This document shows positions 1 to 8,407 of a stretch of 64,000 bases of DNA, one piece after another; the stretch's first letter is position 1, and each line of letters opens with the position of its first letter. Location: NCBI RefSeq assembly GCF_000743715.1, contig NZ_JQEY01000004.1, forward strand, positions 37,937 to 101,936. Reading direction: 5' to 3'. A program made the translations under genes and the position numbers. The notes below the pieces were generated by a model. It did not search any database. It worked only from the letters and a program-made list of their open reading frames with translations, and was not told the origin of the DNA. This stretch comes from Palleronia rufa (GTDB taxonomy: Bacteria > Pseudomonadota > Alphaproteobacteria > Rhodobacterales > Rhodobacteraceae).

Positions 1-525
1 GCGAGCCTAATTTTGATCGTGAAACCGCTGCTCCGGGCCCGTCGAGCGATGATCGAGGAGTTTGAGCGGCTCGACAGGCTATGCCGGGAATTTGCCAGGC
101 GAGACCCGGTCTGCCGTCGGCTGATGAGTGTCCCTGGCGTGGGGGTGATCGTCGCGCTGACCTACAGGACAGGCGTCGATGCTCCCGAGCGGTTTGCGCG
201 GTCCCGGGACGTCGGTGCTCACTTCGGCCTTACACCACGCAGGTACAGCTCCGGGCAGACCGATTACGATGGCCGGATCAGCCGATGCGGGGACGAAATG
301 GTCCGCACCGCCCTCTATCAGGCCGCCCACGTTCTACTGCATCACGGCCGATGGTCGTCGCTCAGGGCCTGGGCAATGCGGATCGCCAAACGCCGCAGCC
401 TGAAAGCCGCAAAAGTCGCGCTCGCGCGCAAGCTTGCCGTCGTGCTGCATCGCATGTGGGTCGACGGAACCGACTTCCGTTGGTCGGACACATCCCCAAC
501 CTGCGTGACGACAGAAGCAGTCTGA
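1..525 (+). CDS. IS110-family transposase, C-terminal part (5' end outside window)
   Basis: The reading frame is open from base 1, so the N-terminal RuvC-like DEDD catalytic half lies upstream of the window. The visible part carries the IS110/IS116/IS902 C-terminal domain. It has the hairpin LMSVPGVGVIVAL, then GLTPRRYSSG, a conserved GDEMVRTALYQAAH segment and a basic tail with KAAKVALARKLAVVLHRMW. These enzymes move the element without terminal inverted repeats and, by recent work on the family, use an RNA encoded in a non-coding end of the element. The intact 3' end suggests the copy may be complete upstream. Several unrelated IS fragments follow directly. Confidence 0.9.
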   Translation, partial: ASLILIVKPLLRARRAMIEEFERLDRLCREFARRDPVCRRLMSVPGVGVIVALTYRTGVDAPERFARSRDVGAHFGLTPRRYSSGQTDYDGRISRCGDEMVRTALYQAAHVLLHHGRWSSLRAWAMRIAKRRSLKAAKVALARKLAVVLHRMWVDGTDFRWSDTSPTCVTTEAV

Positions 526-740
526 GGAGGCCGATGACGTAACATAGACACCCGGTTCCGCCGTTCCGGCGGGAGAAAGCGCCCGGGAGGGTGCGAGGGT
601 CGGATGAGCCCGTATCGTTGGTTGCGACGCCACGGCCCGGCGCCATGTAGATCGCGCGGCAGAGCTCGGCCATCCGATCCTTCCCAACCCATCCTGTCCG
701 CCGACGCCCCCCCAAGGCATCAAGCACGCAAAGAAGCCTG
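526..740. mobile_element. Non-coding 3' flank of the IS110-type element
   Basis: About 215 bases after the transposase stop hold no plausible gene. The first part contains a small inverted repeat (CCGCC...GGCGG near 559-573) and an inverted-repeat-rich stretch. From memory, sequence like this recurs behind related transposases, so I treat it as the right end of the element. The exact boundary cannot be set from one copy. 741-834 holds nothing recognisable before the IS481 remnant. Confidence 0.4.
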
Positions 741-834
741 AATGTTCAGTCCCGGACGATCACATAGACTCTCGCCGGTCTGCGCTCTTCATGGCAAGGT
801 CGTTTCTGCGTGAGGTTCGGGATGGGGGACGATC

Positions 835-1044
835 ATGCTGATCTCTCTTCACAAGCAGGCGACGACGACACCCAGGATCAGAGCTGCGATGCAGGCGAGC
901 GATGAGCCGGCGTGGATGGTTGCGGAGCGCTACAGCATCTCCGAACAGACGGTCTGGAAGTGGCGCAAGCGGGATGGCGTTCACGACCACAGCCACACCG
1001 CGCACAGGCTGCAGACGACGCTGACCCCTGCCCTGAGGTGCCCC
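835..1044 (+). pseudogene. IS481-family transposase, N-terminal remnant
   Basis: The first 60 or so residues match the N-terminal helix-turn-helix of IS481 transposases, with SDEPAWMVAERYSISEQTVW and KWRKRDGVHDHSHTAHRLQT as the recognisable core. The protein then changes after TTLTPA to a short unrelated tail (LRCP) and stops at a TAG formed by the IS630 target CTAG. The integrase catalytic domain (normally about 200 more residues) is absent, so this is a dead fragment. The IS630 element sits immediately downstream. Confidence 0.85.
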
Positions 1045-1156
1045 TAGAGCGGGATGAAATCAGCCTGAATCGATAGAGGATTCACAGGCCTGCATTTTGG
1101 TGATTCACTGTTGCCGACCACAAGATGGAGGGCGAGTAGTGGGTAGAGCACTTTCA

Positions 1157-1516
1157 ATGGACCTTCGAGAGAGGGCAATGGCGCGGCTGTTGGGGGGCGA
1201 GAGCGTGCGTCAGGTCGCAGCGGCCCTGGATGTGGCTCCGTCCAGTGTTGTGAAGTGGTCGCAGCGTTTGCGTGCGACCGGGAGTTGCGCTCCGGCAGGG
1301 ACAGGCGGCCACCCGCCACGCAAGATTGCAGGCGGGCATGAGGCGTGGCTTCTGGAGCGGATAACGGAGCCGTTCACACTGCGCGGACTGGTGGTGGAAC
1401 TGGCCGAGCGCGGGCTCAAGGTCGACTACCGCACCGTCTGGGCCTTCGTGCGCCGCACGGGCTACTCGTTCAAAAAAAGACCCAACTCGCCGAGGAGCAG
1501 AACCGCCCCGACGTGA
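1157..1516 (+). CDS. IS630 transposase OrfA (DNA-binding half)
   Basis: The product is 119 residues, starting [16 protein letters not shown]. It contains a helix-turn-helix ([20 protein letters not shown]) and the linker helix region [20 protein letters not shown], typical of the IS630 N-terminal half. The frame runs into YSFKKRPN and stops at 1516. A run of seven A (1472-1478) lies in the frame as AAA AAA A, exactly where the homologous single-frame proteins read YSFKKKT. A -1 shift there joins OrfB. ATG at 1157 is chosen because the family motif starts at that methionine. Confidence 0.85.
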   Translation: MDLRERAMARLLGGESVRQVAAALDVAPSSVVKWSQRLRATGSCAPAGTGGHPPRKIAGGHEAWLLERITEPFTLRGLVVELAERGLKVDYRTVWAFVRRTGYSFKKRPNSPRSRTAPT

Positions 1517-2092
1517 GCCGCCGCCGTGTGCGCTGGAAGCGGCACCAGGGCCGGATCGACCCCCGTCGTCTCGTGTTCATTGATGAAACCTGGGCCAAGA
1601 CCAACATGGCCCCGCTGCGCGGCTGGGCTCCCAGAGGTGAACGCCTGATCGGGCGGGCCCCGCATGGTCACTGGCGCACCATGACCTTTATCGCAGCGCT
1701 GCGTCATGATCGGATCGACGCGCCCTTTGTTTTGGACGGTCCCGTCAACGGCGAAGCGTTCCGGGCTTATGTCGCGCACGTGCTCGTCCCAACCCTGCGC
1801 CCGGGCGATGTGGTGGTTATGGACAATCTGGGCAGCCACAAAGGGCAAGCCGTGCGGCAGGCGATCCGTAACGCGAAAGCGCATCTACTTTTTCTGCCGC
1901 CCTACAGCCCCGACCTGAACCCGATTGAACAGGTCTTCTCGAAGCTCAAACACATGCTCCGCAACGCAGCCGAGCGCACAATGGAGGCAACGTGGCGCAG
2001 GATCGGGACACTGCTCGACCGCTTCAGCCCACAGGAGTGCGCGAACTACCTCGCCAATACTGGATACGCTTCAAGCTTATCTCATCATGCTC
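1345..2092 (+). CDS. IS630 transposase OrfB (DDE catalytic half), no stop inside element
   Basis: This is the -1 frame relative to OrfA. From the A7 run it reads [19 protein letters not shown] and then the DDE domain. The first Asp is in [11 protein letters not shown], the second in [11 protein letters not shown], and the Glu in [19 protein letters not shown]. All three catalytic residues are present. It probably has no initiation site of its own and is made as an OrfA-OrfB frameshift fusion. No stop codon occurs before the right end: after [14 protein letters not shown] the frame stays open through the flanking DNA to 3672. A homologous element would normally end close to NTGYA, so the natural stop may be mutated here. 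Confidence 0.8.
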
Positions 2093-3984
2093 TAGTGCGG
2101 CACCCACAGGACCCCGGCGGCGGGGATCGTCGCGCCGTCCACGGTGACCGGTTCCGGCGCGTAGTTGAACCAGAACCGATGGGTTTCGGTGTCGCGCAGG
2201 CGCAGCCCGTCCGGCAGACGCCGCGTTCCGATGCCCGCCTCCCGGCAGAGCCCGCCCAGGATCCGGTCGCGCGCGGTCTCATCCGGCCAGCCGCCCATGT
2301 AGAGCACCCGCCCGGCCCGCAGGATGGCCGCGGCGCCGTCGGATCGCCGTTCCACGGTGTCGGCATCGCCCTCCAGATCCTCGACCCATCGGGTGAAGTT
2401 TCCGCCCGGGGCCAGCGGTCTGTCCGCGCCGGGCGGCAGGCTTTCGACCATGGTCACGCGCGCGTCGAGCCCGGCCAGGGCGGGCGGCAGCGGCACCGGG
2501 GTGGCCATCTCCGTGTCGCGCGCGTTGGTGCGCGGGCCCAGCAGCGCCAGCCCGTCGAGCCGTGCCGCGAACCCGTCCGGCAGGGTCGCGATCCCGGGCG
2601 CGACCACCAGCCCGTAGCCGGACGCATCCCCGTCGGGCGGCAGGATGTCGATGTTCAGGCCGAGGGCGCGCAGCCCCCGGTACATCTCGAACGCCAATTC
2701 GAAATAGTCGAAATCGCGGCCCTGGGGCTGCGTCTCCCAAGCCCATGCAGAGGCGTAGTCGACGATCAGCGCCACGTCCCCCCTGGCGCAGCCGGCGGTC
2801 GGCAGCTCGGTCAGTTCGCTGGCCACTTGCGCGGCCTCGGTCAGGGCTGGGGCCGGGGCGCTGTCGGGACGCAGCAGGCCTGCGTGGTGCTGTTCCTGTC
2901 CGAACGGCGCCTGACGCCAGCGGAAATAGGCGACGACCTCCGCGCCGTGGGCGAAGGCCTCCCAGGCCCAGAGCCGCGCCATGCCGGGCAGGGGGGCGGG
3001 GTTGTGGGGCGCCCAGTTCACCGGACCGGGCTGCTGCTCCATCACCCACATCCGCCCGCGACCGACGCCGCGGTAGAGGTCATGGTGGAACGCCTGCATG
3101 TCAGGGTCGCCCTGACGCAGGAAACGCGCCTTTCGCGCGGCACTCGCCGGGGTGCGGTCGGACAGGAAGCCGATCGGATAGCTGTCCCAGGAGGCGATGT
3201 CCAGATCGCGTCCGACCGCGAAATGGTCGAAGGCCAGTTCCCGGCCCATGTAGTTGTGCAGGAGCGGCGCGTCCGTCGCCGCGCGCAGGATTTCGGTCTG
3301 GGCGCGGTTGAACCGCACCACCATGTCGGACGAATACCGCCGGAACGCCATGGCATGGGCGGGGTTCGGCTCGGTCACGGTGAGATGGGGCAGGCCGATC
3401 TGGTCGAAACTGCCGTAGTCCATGGACCAGAACACGTTGCCCCAGGCCCTGTTCAGCGCCGCGACAGAGCCGTAGCGGTCCGCGCACCAGCGCCGGAACC
3501 CGTTCCGCGCGGCATCCGAGTAGCTGATCACCGTGTCGTGGCAGCCGTATTCGTTGTCGGTCTGCCAGGCCGCGATCCGCGCGTCGCGGCCGTAGCGGTC
3601 GCCCAGCAGTGTGACGATGCGGCGGCACTCGTCCAGGTAGCCGTCATGGCTGAAGCAGTAATGCCGGCGTGAGCCGAAACCGCGCGTGCGCCCCTCGGCG
3701 TCCACGGCCAGCATGTCGGGGTGGCGGTCCAGCATCCAGCGCGGCGGCGTGGCGGTGGGCGTGCCCAGGATCACCTTCAGCCCCGCGTCGGCCAGCACCC
3801 CTATCGCGCGGTCGAGCCAGTCCCAGTGAAGTTCGCCGGGCGCGGGCTCTATCCGGGTCCAGGCGAATTCGCCGATCCGGACCCAGGTCAGGCCGGTCCG
3901 GGCCATGCGCCGCGCGTCCTCGGCCCAGATCGCTTCGGGCCAGTGTTCGGGATAGTAGCAGGTGCCCAATGTGCGCGGCGTCAT
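2092..3984 (-). CDS. Beta-galactosidase, glycoside hydrolase family 42
   Basis: A 630-residue enzyme that cleaves beta-galactosides, probably cytoplasmic since no signal peptide is seen. It begins [20 protein letters not shown], the family signature. The acid/base Glu is about E145 in [10 protein letters not shown] and the nucleophile about E316 in [12 protein letters not shown]; the beta-galactosidase trimerisation domain follows. The ATG overlaps the stop of the SMP-30 gene by ATGA (3981-3984), implying translational coupling. The TAG stop (2094-2092) consists of the last base of the IS630 element plus its TA target. The same stop would have existed before insertion because the left flank also supplies C before TA, so the last few residues may reflect an older rearrangement with the IS481 fragment. 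Terminal gene of the operon. Confidence 0.93.
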   Translation of the reverse strand: MTPRTLGTCYYPEHWPEAIWAEDARRMARTGLTWVRIGEFAWTRIEPAPGELHWDWLDRAIGVLADAGLKVILGTPTATPPRWMLDRHPDMLAVDAEGRTRGFGSRRHYCFSHDGYLDECRRIVTLLGDRYGRDARIAAWQTDNEYGCHDTVISYSDAARNGFRRWCADRYGSVAALNRAWGNVFWSMDYGSFDQIGLPHLTVTEPNPAHAMAFRRYSSDMVVRFNRAQTEILRAATDAPLLHNYMGRELAFDHFAVGRDLDIASWDSYPIGFLSDRTPASAARKARFLRQGDPDMQAFHHDLYRGVGRGRMWVMEQQPGPVNWAPHNPAPLPGMARLWAWEAFAHGAEVVAYFRWRQAPFGQEQHHAGLLRPDSAPAPALTEAAQVASELTELPTAGCARGDVALIVDYASAWAWETQPQGRDFDYFELAFEMYRGLRALGLNIDILPPDGDASGYGLVVAPGIATLPDGFAARLDGLALLGPRTNARDTEMATPVPLPPALAGLDARVTMVESLPPGADRPLAPGGNFTRWVEDLEGDADTVERRSDGAAAILRAGRVLYMGGWPDETARDRILGGLCREAGIGTRRLPDGLRLRDTETHRFWFNYAPEPVTVDGATIPAAGVLWVPH

Positions 3985-4844
3985 GGCGAGACCCGGTGCT
4001 CCCTCTGCCCCCTGGCCATCCCGCCGACGCGGAAGGTGCGCCCGTGGCCGCTTTCGGCGGTCAGAACCTCCTCCGGCAGGCCGACGGTGGCCGAGGTGCA
4101 GTAGAGCGTGGAGAGATCCGCGCCGCCCAGCGCCGGGCAGGTCACCTGGCGCGCGGGCAGGTCCACCGCGGCTGCGAAATCCCCCATGGGCGTATAGCCT
4201 GCGACCCGCCCGCTGCCCCATTGCGCGGTCCAGATCGTGCCCTCCGCGTCGCAGATCGCGCCGTCGGCCAGATGGTCGCTGCCGCGCAGGTCCACGGCGA
4301 TGGCGGCCTCTCCCACGGGCCAGCCGTCCCCGTCCAGCCGCAGGCGCTGGATCGTCTGCTGGGGCGTATCGGTGTAATAGGCCGTGCTCCCGTCGGGGGC
4401 GAAGCAGATCGCGTTGGGGATCGACACCTCCGCCACGATCCGGCGCAACTGGCCCTTGTAGTAGCGGTAGATCGCGCCGGCGCCGGCGGTCTTGGCCAGT
4501 CCCATCGTGCCCACCCAGAAACCGCCGAACGGATCCGCGCGCCCGTCGTTCGAACGGGTGTCGGGCCGGTCGCGTTCCAGGTCGCACAGGGCCTCGTGCC
4601 GCCCGGTGGCCAGGTCCAGCAGCAGCAGCGCGCGCGCCGAGGCGACGAGAAGTCGGTCGTAGTCCACCCACCCCAGGCAGGACACTTGGGTGTCGAAGGT
4701 CCAGTCCCTGAGCTTGCCGTCCTCCCGCGCCAGCACCCGGTTCGACAGGATGTCGCACCAGAAGAGCTGCTGCCGCTCCGGGTGCCACAGCGCGCCTTCG
4801 CCCAGCAGGCAGCGGGTGGTGTCGTGGATCTCGACCCCGGTCAT
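3981..4844 (-). CDS. SMP-30/gluconolactonase family lactonase (probable galactonolactonase)
   Basis: A 287-residue six-bladed beta-propeller. It has the metal-binding Glu in CLLGEGALWH near residue 17, the RSNDGRADPFGGFWVGTMG strand, NAICFAPDGSTAYYTDT, and DHLADGAICDAEGTIWTAQW. Family members hydrolyse sugar lactones to aldonic acids. With dgoK and dgoA upstream and a galactosidase downstream, the likely substrate is D-galactono-lactone made by a galactose dehydrogenase not present in this window. Both ends overlap neighbours by ATGA (4841-4844 and 3981-3984). Substrate is inferred from context. Confidence 0.88.
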   Translation of the reverse strand: MTGVEIHDTTRCLLGEGALWHPERQQLFWCDILSNRVLAREDGKLRDWTFDTQVSCLGWVDYDRLLVASARALLLLDLATGRHEALCDLERDRPDTRSNDGRADPFGGFWVGTMGLAKTAGAGAIYRYYKGQLRRIVAEVSIPNAICFAPDGSTAYYTDTPQQTIQRLRLDGDGWPVGEAAIAVDLRGSDHLADGAICDAEGTIWTAQWGSGRVAGYTPMGDFAAAVDLPARQVTCPALGGADLSTLYCTSATVGLPEEVLTAESGHGRTFRVGGMARGQREHRVSP

Positions 4845-5443
4845 CCCAGCACCCGGTCATGGGCTGCGGCCAGATCCGCGGCGCGGGGGGCAACGTCCCG
4901 CGGGTGGTCGCCGGGCTTGTAGAGCGAAGAGCCGATGCCGAAGCCCGCGGCACCCGCCGCGACCCAGTCGCGGAACGCGTCCGGACCCACGCCGCCGACC
5001 ATGTAGAGCCGCGCGTCGGTCGGCAGCACCGCCCGGAGCGCGGTGAGCCCGTCGACCCCCATCTGAAAGGCCGGGAACACCTTGAGCGCGGTGGCCCCGG
5101 CCTTCAGGGCGGCGAAGCACTCTGACGGGGTGAGCACGCCGGGATAGCTCTCCAGCCCGGCGGCTAGTGTCGCCGCGACGACATCCGGATCGAAATTCGG
5201 CGATACCACCATCCGCCCGCCGGCGTCGCGCACGCGGGCCACGTCCTCTGCGGTCAGCACGGTGCCGGCGCCGATCCGTGCCGCGTCGCCATGGGTGCGG
5301 GCCATCGCCTCGATCGAGGCGAAGGGCGAGGGCGAGTTCAGCGGCACCTCGATCCGGGTGATCCCGGCCTCGATCAGCGTGGCGCAGATCGGCAGGGCTT
5401 CTTCGGGGTCGATGCCGCGCAGGATGGCGATGATCTCTCTCAT
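4841..5443 (-). CDS. dgoA: 2-dehydro-3-deoxy-6-phosphogalactonate aldolase
   Basis: A 200-residue class I KDPG/KDPGal aldolase that splits KDPGal into pyruvate and glyceraldehyde 3-phosphate. Visible signatures are IIAILRGIDPEEALP at the N terminus, the catalytic Glu in RIEVPLNSPSP, GAGTVLT, the Schiff-base Lys in ALKVFPAFQMG and the phosphate-binding MVGGVGPDAF and GFGIGSSLYKPG. Asn-Ser after EVPL and the GSSLY motif favour the galactonate (DgoA) rather than gluconate (Eda) type. Start at 5443 overlaps the dgoK stop by ATGA (5440-5443). Confidence 0.92.
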   Translation of the reverse strand: MREIIAILRGIDPEEALPICATLIEAGITRIEVPLNSPSPFASIEAMARTHGDAARIGAGTVLTAEDVARVRDAGGRMVVSPNFDPDVVAATLAAGLESYPGVLTPSECFAALKAGATALKVFPAFQMGVDGLTALRAVLPTDARLYMVGGVGPDAFRDWVAAGAAGFGIGSSLYKPGDHPRDVAPRAADLAAAHDRVLG

Positions 5444-6339
5444 GGTGCGGTCTCCAGCAGGGCACGGGCGGCCTTGAGGCCGGCCAGGGTGCAGGCGTCG
5501 GCGCGGGTGCGCAGGGGCCGCGCGCCCTGCGACTCCAGCGCCCGGGCGTAAAGGGCGCAAAGTGCGGGCGCGCCGACCAGCGCAACCTCCGTCCCCAACC
5601 AATAGGCGCGGGCATGGGCGAGTTCCGCGCCGATGAGCAGCCCCGACAGCCGCGCCCGGGCGGCGGCGGGCGCCAGCCCGTCCAGAAGCGCCGCGGCGCG
5701 GATCTGGAACAGGCGCGCGGCGGTGGCCTCGGGGCGCGACAGCCCGTCCGACGCGGCGCCGTCGAAAGCCGCGTCGTCCCAGCCGTCCGACAGGCTGTGG
5801 CGCAGGACCGTGTGGCGGGCGATGGCGGCGAAGAGCTCTCCGGTCATCGCGGTCTGGAACGACACCACCTCACCGGCGGAGACCTGGACCCACTTGGTAT
5901 GGCTGCCGGGAAGGGCGATCACGCCGTCAAAGCCGGGGTTGATGGCCAGGAACCCGGCGATCTGGGTCTCTTCGCCGCGCATGATGTCGGGCGGCGCGGC
6001 CTGTGACAGGCCCGGCACGATCCGGATGTCGAGCCGCGGGTCGGATGCGGCCGCCCGGGCGAACCCGCCCGTGAGCGGCCGGCAGGGAACCCCAACATAG
6101 GCCGCTTCCGACCAGCCCTGCCGCGCGCCGACCATGCCGCAGGCCACGACCGTCACGTGGTCGGGCAGGGTCCAGCCGGCGACCAGGTCCAGGAACGCCC
6201 GCTCGAACGCGTCCGGCGCCAGCGATCCCATCCCCAGGTCCGAGGCCGCCTCTGCCAGCACCGACCCGCCCCGGTCCATGGCCCAGGCCCGCACGTTGGA
6301 CGTGCCCCAGTCCACGGCGATCCACGCGGGCGCGGTCAC
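5440..6339 (-). CDS. dgoK: 2-dehydro-3-deoxygalactonokinase
   Basis: A 299-residue kinase that phosphorylates KDGal to KDPGal, the step before DgoA. The N terminus WIAVDWGTSNVRAWAMD is the ATPase-fold phosphate-1 motif of DgoK. GMVGARQGWSEAAYVGVPC, DIMRGEETQIAGFLA and GVIALPGSHTKWVQV follow in family order. The start is GTG at 6339, overlapping the GH36 stop as GTGA (6336-6339). An ATG start in this frame further upstream would run through the GH36 gene and is not credible. Confidence 0.92.
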   Translation of the reverse strand: MTAPAWIAVDWGTSNVRAWAMDRGGSVLAEAASDLGMGSLAPDAFERAFLDLVAGWTLPDHVTVVACGMVGARQGWSEAAYVGVPCRPLTGGFARAAASDPRLDIRIVPGLSQAAPPDIMRGEETQIAGFLAINPGFDGVIALPGSHTKWVQVSAGEVVSFQTAMTGELFAAIARHTVLRHSLSDGWDDAAFDGAASDGLSRPEATAARLFQIRAAALLDGLAPAAARARLSGLLIGAELAHARAYWLGTEVALVGAPALCALYARALESQGARPLRTRADACTLAGLKAARALLETAP

Positions 6340-8405
6340 AGCCGCTCTCCCTCGATCACCCACATGGTCGCGGGCCACGACCACGGCAGCTGGATGCCCT
6401 GCGCCATCAGCGCCGTGCCCGACAGCGTGACCGGACCGTCCAGCAACGCCGGCGTGCCGCGGCTCTGCGGCGGGCGGTCCTCGGGGTTGGCCAGGGTCAG
6501 GCGGTAGCGCGCGGCCGGCTCCAGACCGGCCGCGCGCTGCGGGCGCGGAAGCGCCTGGGCAGAGGTCGCGTGGCGCCCGACGAAGAGCACGAAACGGCTG
6601 CCGTCGCGGGCGATCTGGATCTCCGACGTGATCGCCGGGTCCGCGCTGTCCAGCGGCAGCGTATCGCCACCCAGGCGCCAGTCGCGCGTGGCCTTCCACC
6701 AGGCGGTGATACGGGTCAGGGCCGCCGACTCGTCCCCGGTCAGTTCGCGCGGGTCCATCTCGAACCCCATGTGGCGCTGGGCGGCGACCCAGGCGCGAAA
6801 CGCCATCGGCAGGACCCGGCCGGAGGAATGGCAGGTCCGCGGCCCCACATGGGAGCCGGTGACCGCAGGGGGCAGGACCAGCGCGGCCTCATGCTGCATC
6901 CGCAGCCGTTCGATCGCGTCGTTGCTGTCGGAGAGCCAGACCCTGTGGGTGCGGGCCAGGATGCCGGCGTCGATGCGCCCGCCGCCGCTGGCGCAGCTTT
7001 CGATCTCGACGGCGGGATGGGCGGCGCGCAGGCGGTCGAGCAGGTCGTACACCCCTTCCGTCTGGGCGGCATCGACCACCGGCAGGACGCGGTTGTGGTC
7101 CCATTTCAGGTAGTCGATGGCATGCGCGGTCAGCAGGCCGTCCAGCACGGCGAAGAGATGGTCGCGGACATCGCCGCGGGCGAGGTCCAGCACGAACTGC
7201 CGGCGACCCGGCACCTGGTCGTCGGGCCCCAGGACCCAGTCGGGATGGGCGCGGAAGAGGTCGCTGTCGCGGTTCACCATCTCCGGCTCCACCCACAGCC
7301 CGAAGGTCATCCCCAAGCCCTGCACCCGGTCGATCAGCGGCGCCAGCCCGTCGGGCCACTTGCGGCGGTCCACGGTCCAGTCGCCTAGGCTGGTGGTGTC
7401 GTCGTCCCGCTGTCCGAACCAGCCGTCATCCAGCACGAACCGCTCCGCCCCAAGGGCGGCGACGCGCTCTGCGATATCGGCCAGTGTGTCCAGCGAATGG
7501 TCGAAATAGATCGCTTCCCAGCAGTTGTAGTGCACCGGGCGGGGTCGGGCGGGATCCGGCCAGGCCACCACCCGGTCGCGCAGGTAGCGCTGGTGGGCGC
7601 GGGCGATGCCGGCCTCTCCGGTGGCGGAATAGGCCAGGATCAGGGGCGCCGAGCCGAACCGGGTTCCGGGTGCCGCGTGGGCGTCCCGGGCGCGGCCCAT
7701 CTGCAGCTGACGCCGACCGTCCGGCAGTTCTTCGGCCAGGAAACGGTGCCCGCCGGACCAGGCGAGGTGCAGCGCGTGGATCTCTCCCGCGTGGCGCGTG
7801 GCGCCGTGAGAGCGGACCAGCGCCATCGGCGGGTGCTCATGGCCCGACCGCCCGGTGCGGGCTTCGCGCAGGCGTGCGCCGTGGGTCCATGGGGTGGACT
7901 GCCGGTGGAATTCGCGGATCCATGTCCCGTGCCAGTCCTGGATGGCGTCCGACATCTGCGGCGCCGGCACGACCGGAGCGGAAAGCCAGTGGCAGCGGAT
8001 CGGCGCGGCGCTTTCCAGCGTCGCCTCGGCCACGATCACATCGTCGAAGGCCGCGAACCGGGCGGTGTAGTCCAGGCCCAGCGCGGCGTCCGTCAGGCGC
8101 AGGGTCAGCCCGTCGCCCTGCTCGGCCGTCTCAAGATGGAACCGCGGCGACAGCGGGCCGGAGGCATCCGACAGCGCCAGTCCCGGCTGGCCGGGAAAGC
8201 CCCGCGATGCCTCGGGGCAGATCGACAGCGGCGCGACGAGGTCCAGGGATCCGCCGCCCAGGTCCGGCGCGGCCGCACGGGCCAGGGCCGACAGGTCTTC
8301 GTCCCAGGGCAGGGGCGCGCCCCAGTGCACCACCTCGGCCATGCCGCTGTCCGGCATGGCGATCACCAGACATTGCGTCTTCGTATCCAGGCGAAATGTG
8401 CGCAT
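6336..8405 (-). CDS. Alpha-galactosidase, glycoside hydrolase family 36
   Basis: A 689-residue GH36 enzyme releasing galactose from melibiose- or raffinose-type alpha-galactosides. There is an N-terminal beta-supersandwich, then the barrel: ERFVLDDGWFGQRDDDTTSL, GLWVEPEMVN, the nucleophile Asp in IDYLKWDHNR and the acid/base Asp in WLSDSNDAIERL, with CASGGGRIDAG between them. No signal peptide is seen, so hydrolysis is presumably cytoplasmic after ABC import. The permease gene ends three bases upstream. The start MRTFRLDTKT is chosen because an upstream in-frame extension would lie inside the permease gene. Confidence 0.93.
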   Translation of the reverse strand: MRTFRLDTKTQCLVIAMPDSGMAEVVHWGAPLPWDEDLSALARAAAPDLGGGSLDLVAPLSICPEASRGFPGQPGLALSDASGPLSPRFHLETAEQGDGLTLRLTDAALGLDYTARFAAFDDVIVAEATLESAAPIRCHWLSAPVVPAPQMSDAIQDWHGTWIREFHRQSTPWTHGARLREARTGRSGHEHPPMALVRSHGATRHAGEIHALHLAWSGGHRFLAEELPDGRRQLQMGRARDAHAAPGTRFGSAPLILAYSATGEAGIARAHQRYLRDRVVAWPDPARPRPVHYNCWEAIYFDHSLDTLADIAERVAALGAERFVLDDGWFGQRDDDTTSLGDWTVDRRKWPDGLAPLIDRVQGLGMTFGLWVEPEMVNRDSDLFRAHPDWVLGPDDQVPGRRQFVLDLARGDVRDHLFAVLDGLLTAHAIDYLKWDHNRVLPVVDAAQTEGVYDLLDRLRAAHPAVEIESCASGGGRIDAGILARTHRVWLSDSNDAIERLRMQHEAALVLPPAVTGSHVGPRTCHSSGRVLPMAFRAWVAAQRHMGFEMDPRELTGDESAALTRITAWWKATRDWRLGGDTLPLDSADPAITSEIQIARDGSRFVLFVGRHATSAQALPRPQRAAGLEPAARYRLTLANPEDRPPQSRGTPALLDGPVTLSGTALMAQGIQLPWSWPATMWVIEGERL

Positions 8406-8407
8406 GG

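Larger units (their letters stand above)
1047..2092. mobile_element. IS630-family insertion sequence with TA target duplication
   Basis: The two ends are inverted repeats: CTAGAGCGGGATGAAATCAG at 1044-1063 against the reverse complement of 2076-2095, reading CTAGAGCATGATGAGATAAG. Over 29 bases, 23 match. The TA dinucleotides at 1045-1046 and 2093-2094 are the expected IS630 target duplication. The element is about 1.05 kb, normal for the family, and encodes a two-frame transposase. It landed in a CTAG palindrome, so the ORFs on both sides (IS481 fragment on plus, GH42 galactosidase on minus) each end in a TAG made of this site. Confidence 0.9.

Noticed and set aside
3985-4953. N-terminal extension of the GH42 frame through the lactonase gene
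   Set aside because: The frame is open by chance; the family start is at 3984 with an ATGA overlap and the extension is antisense-like noise in the lactonase gene.
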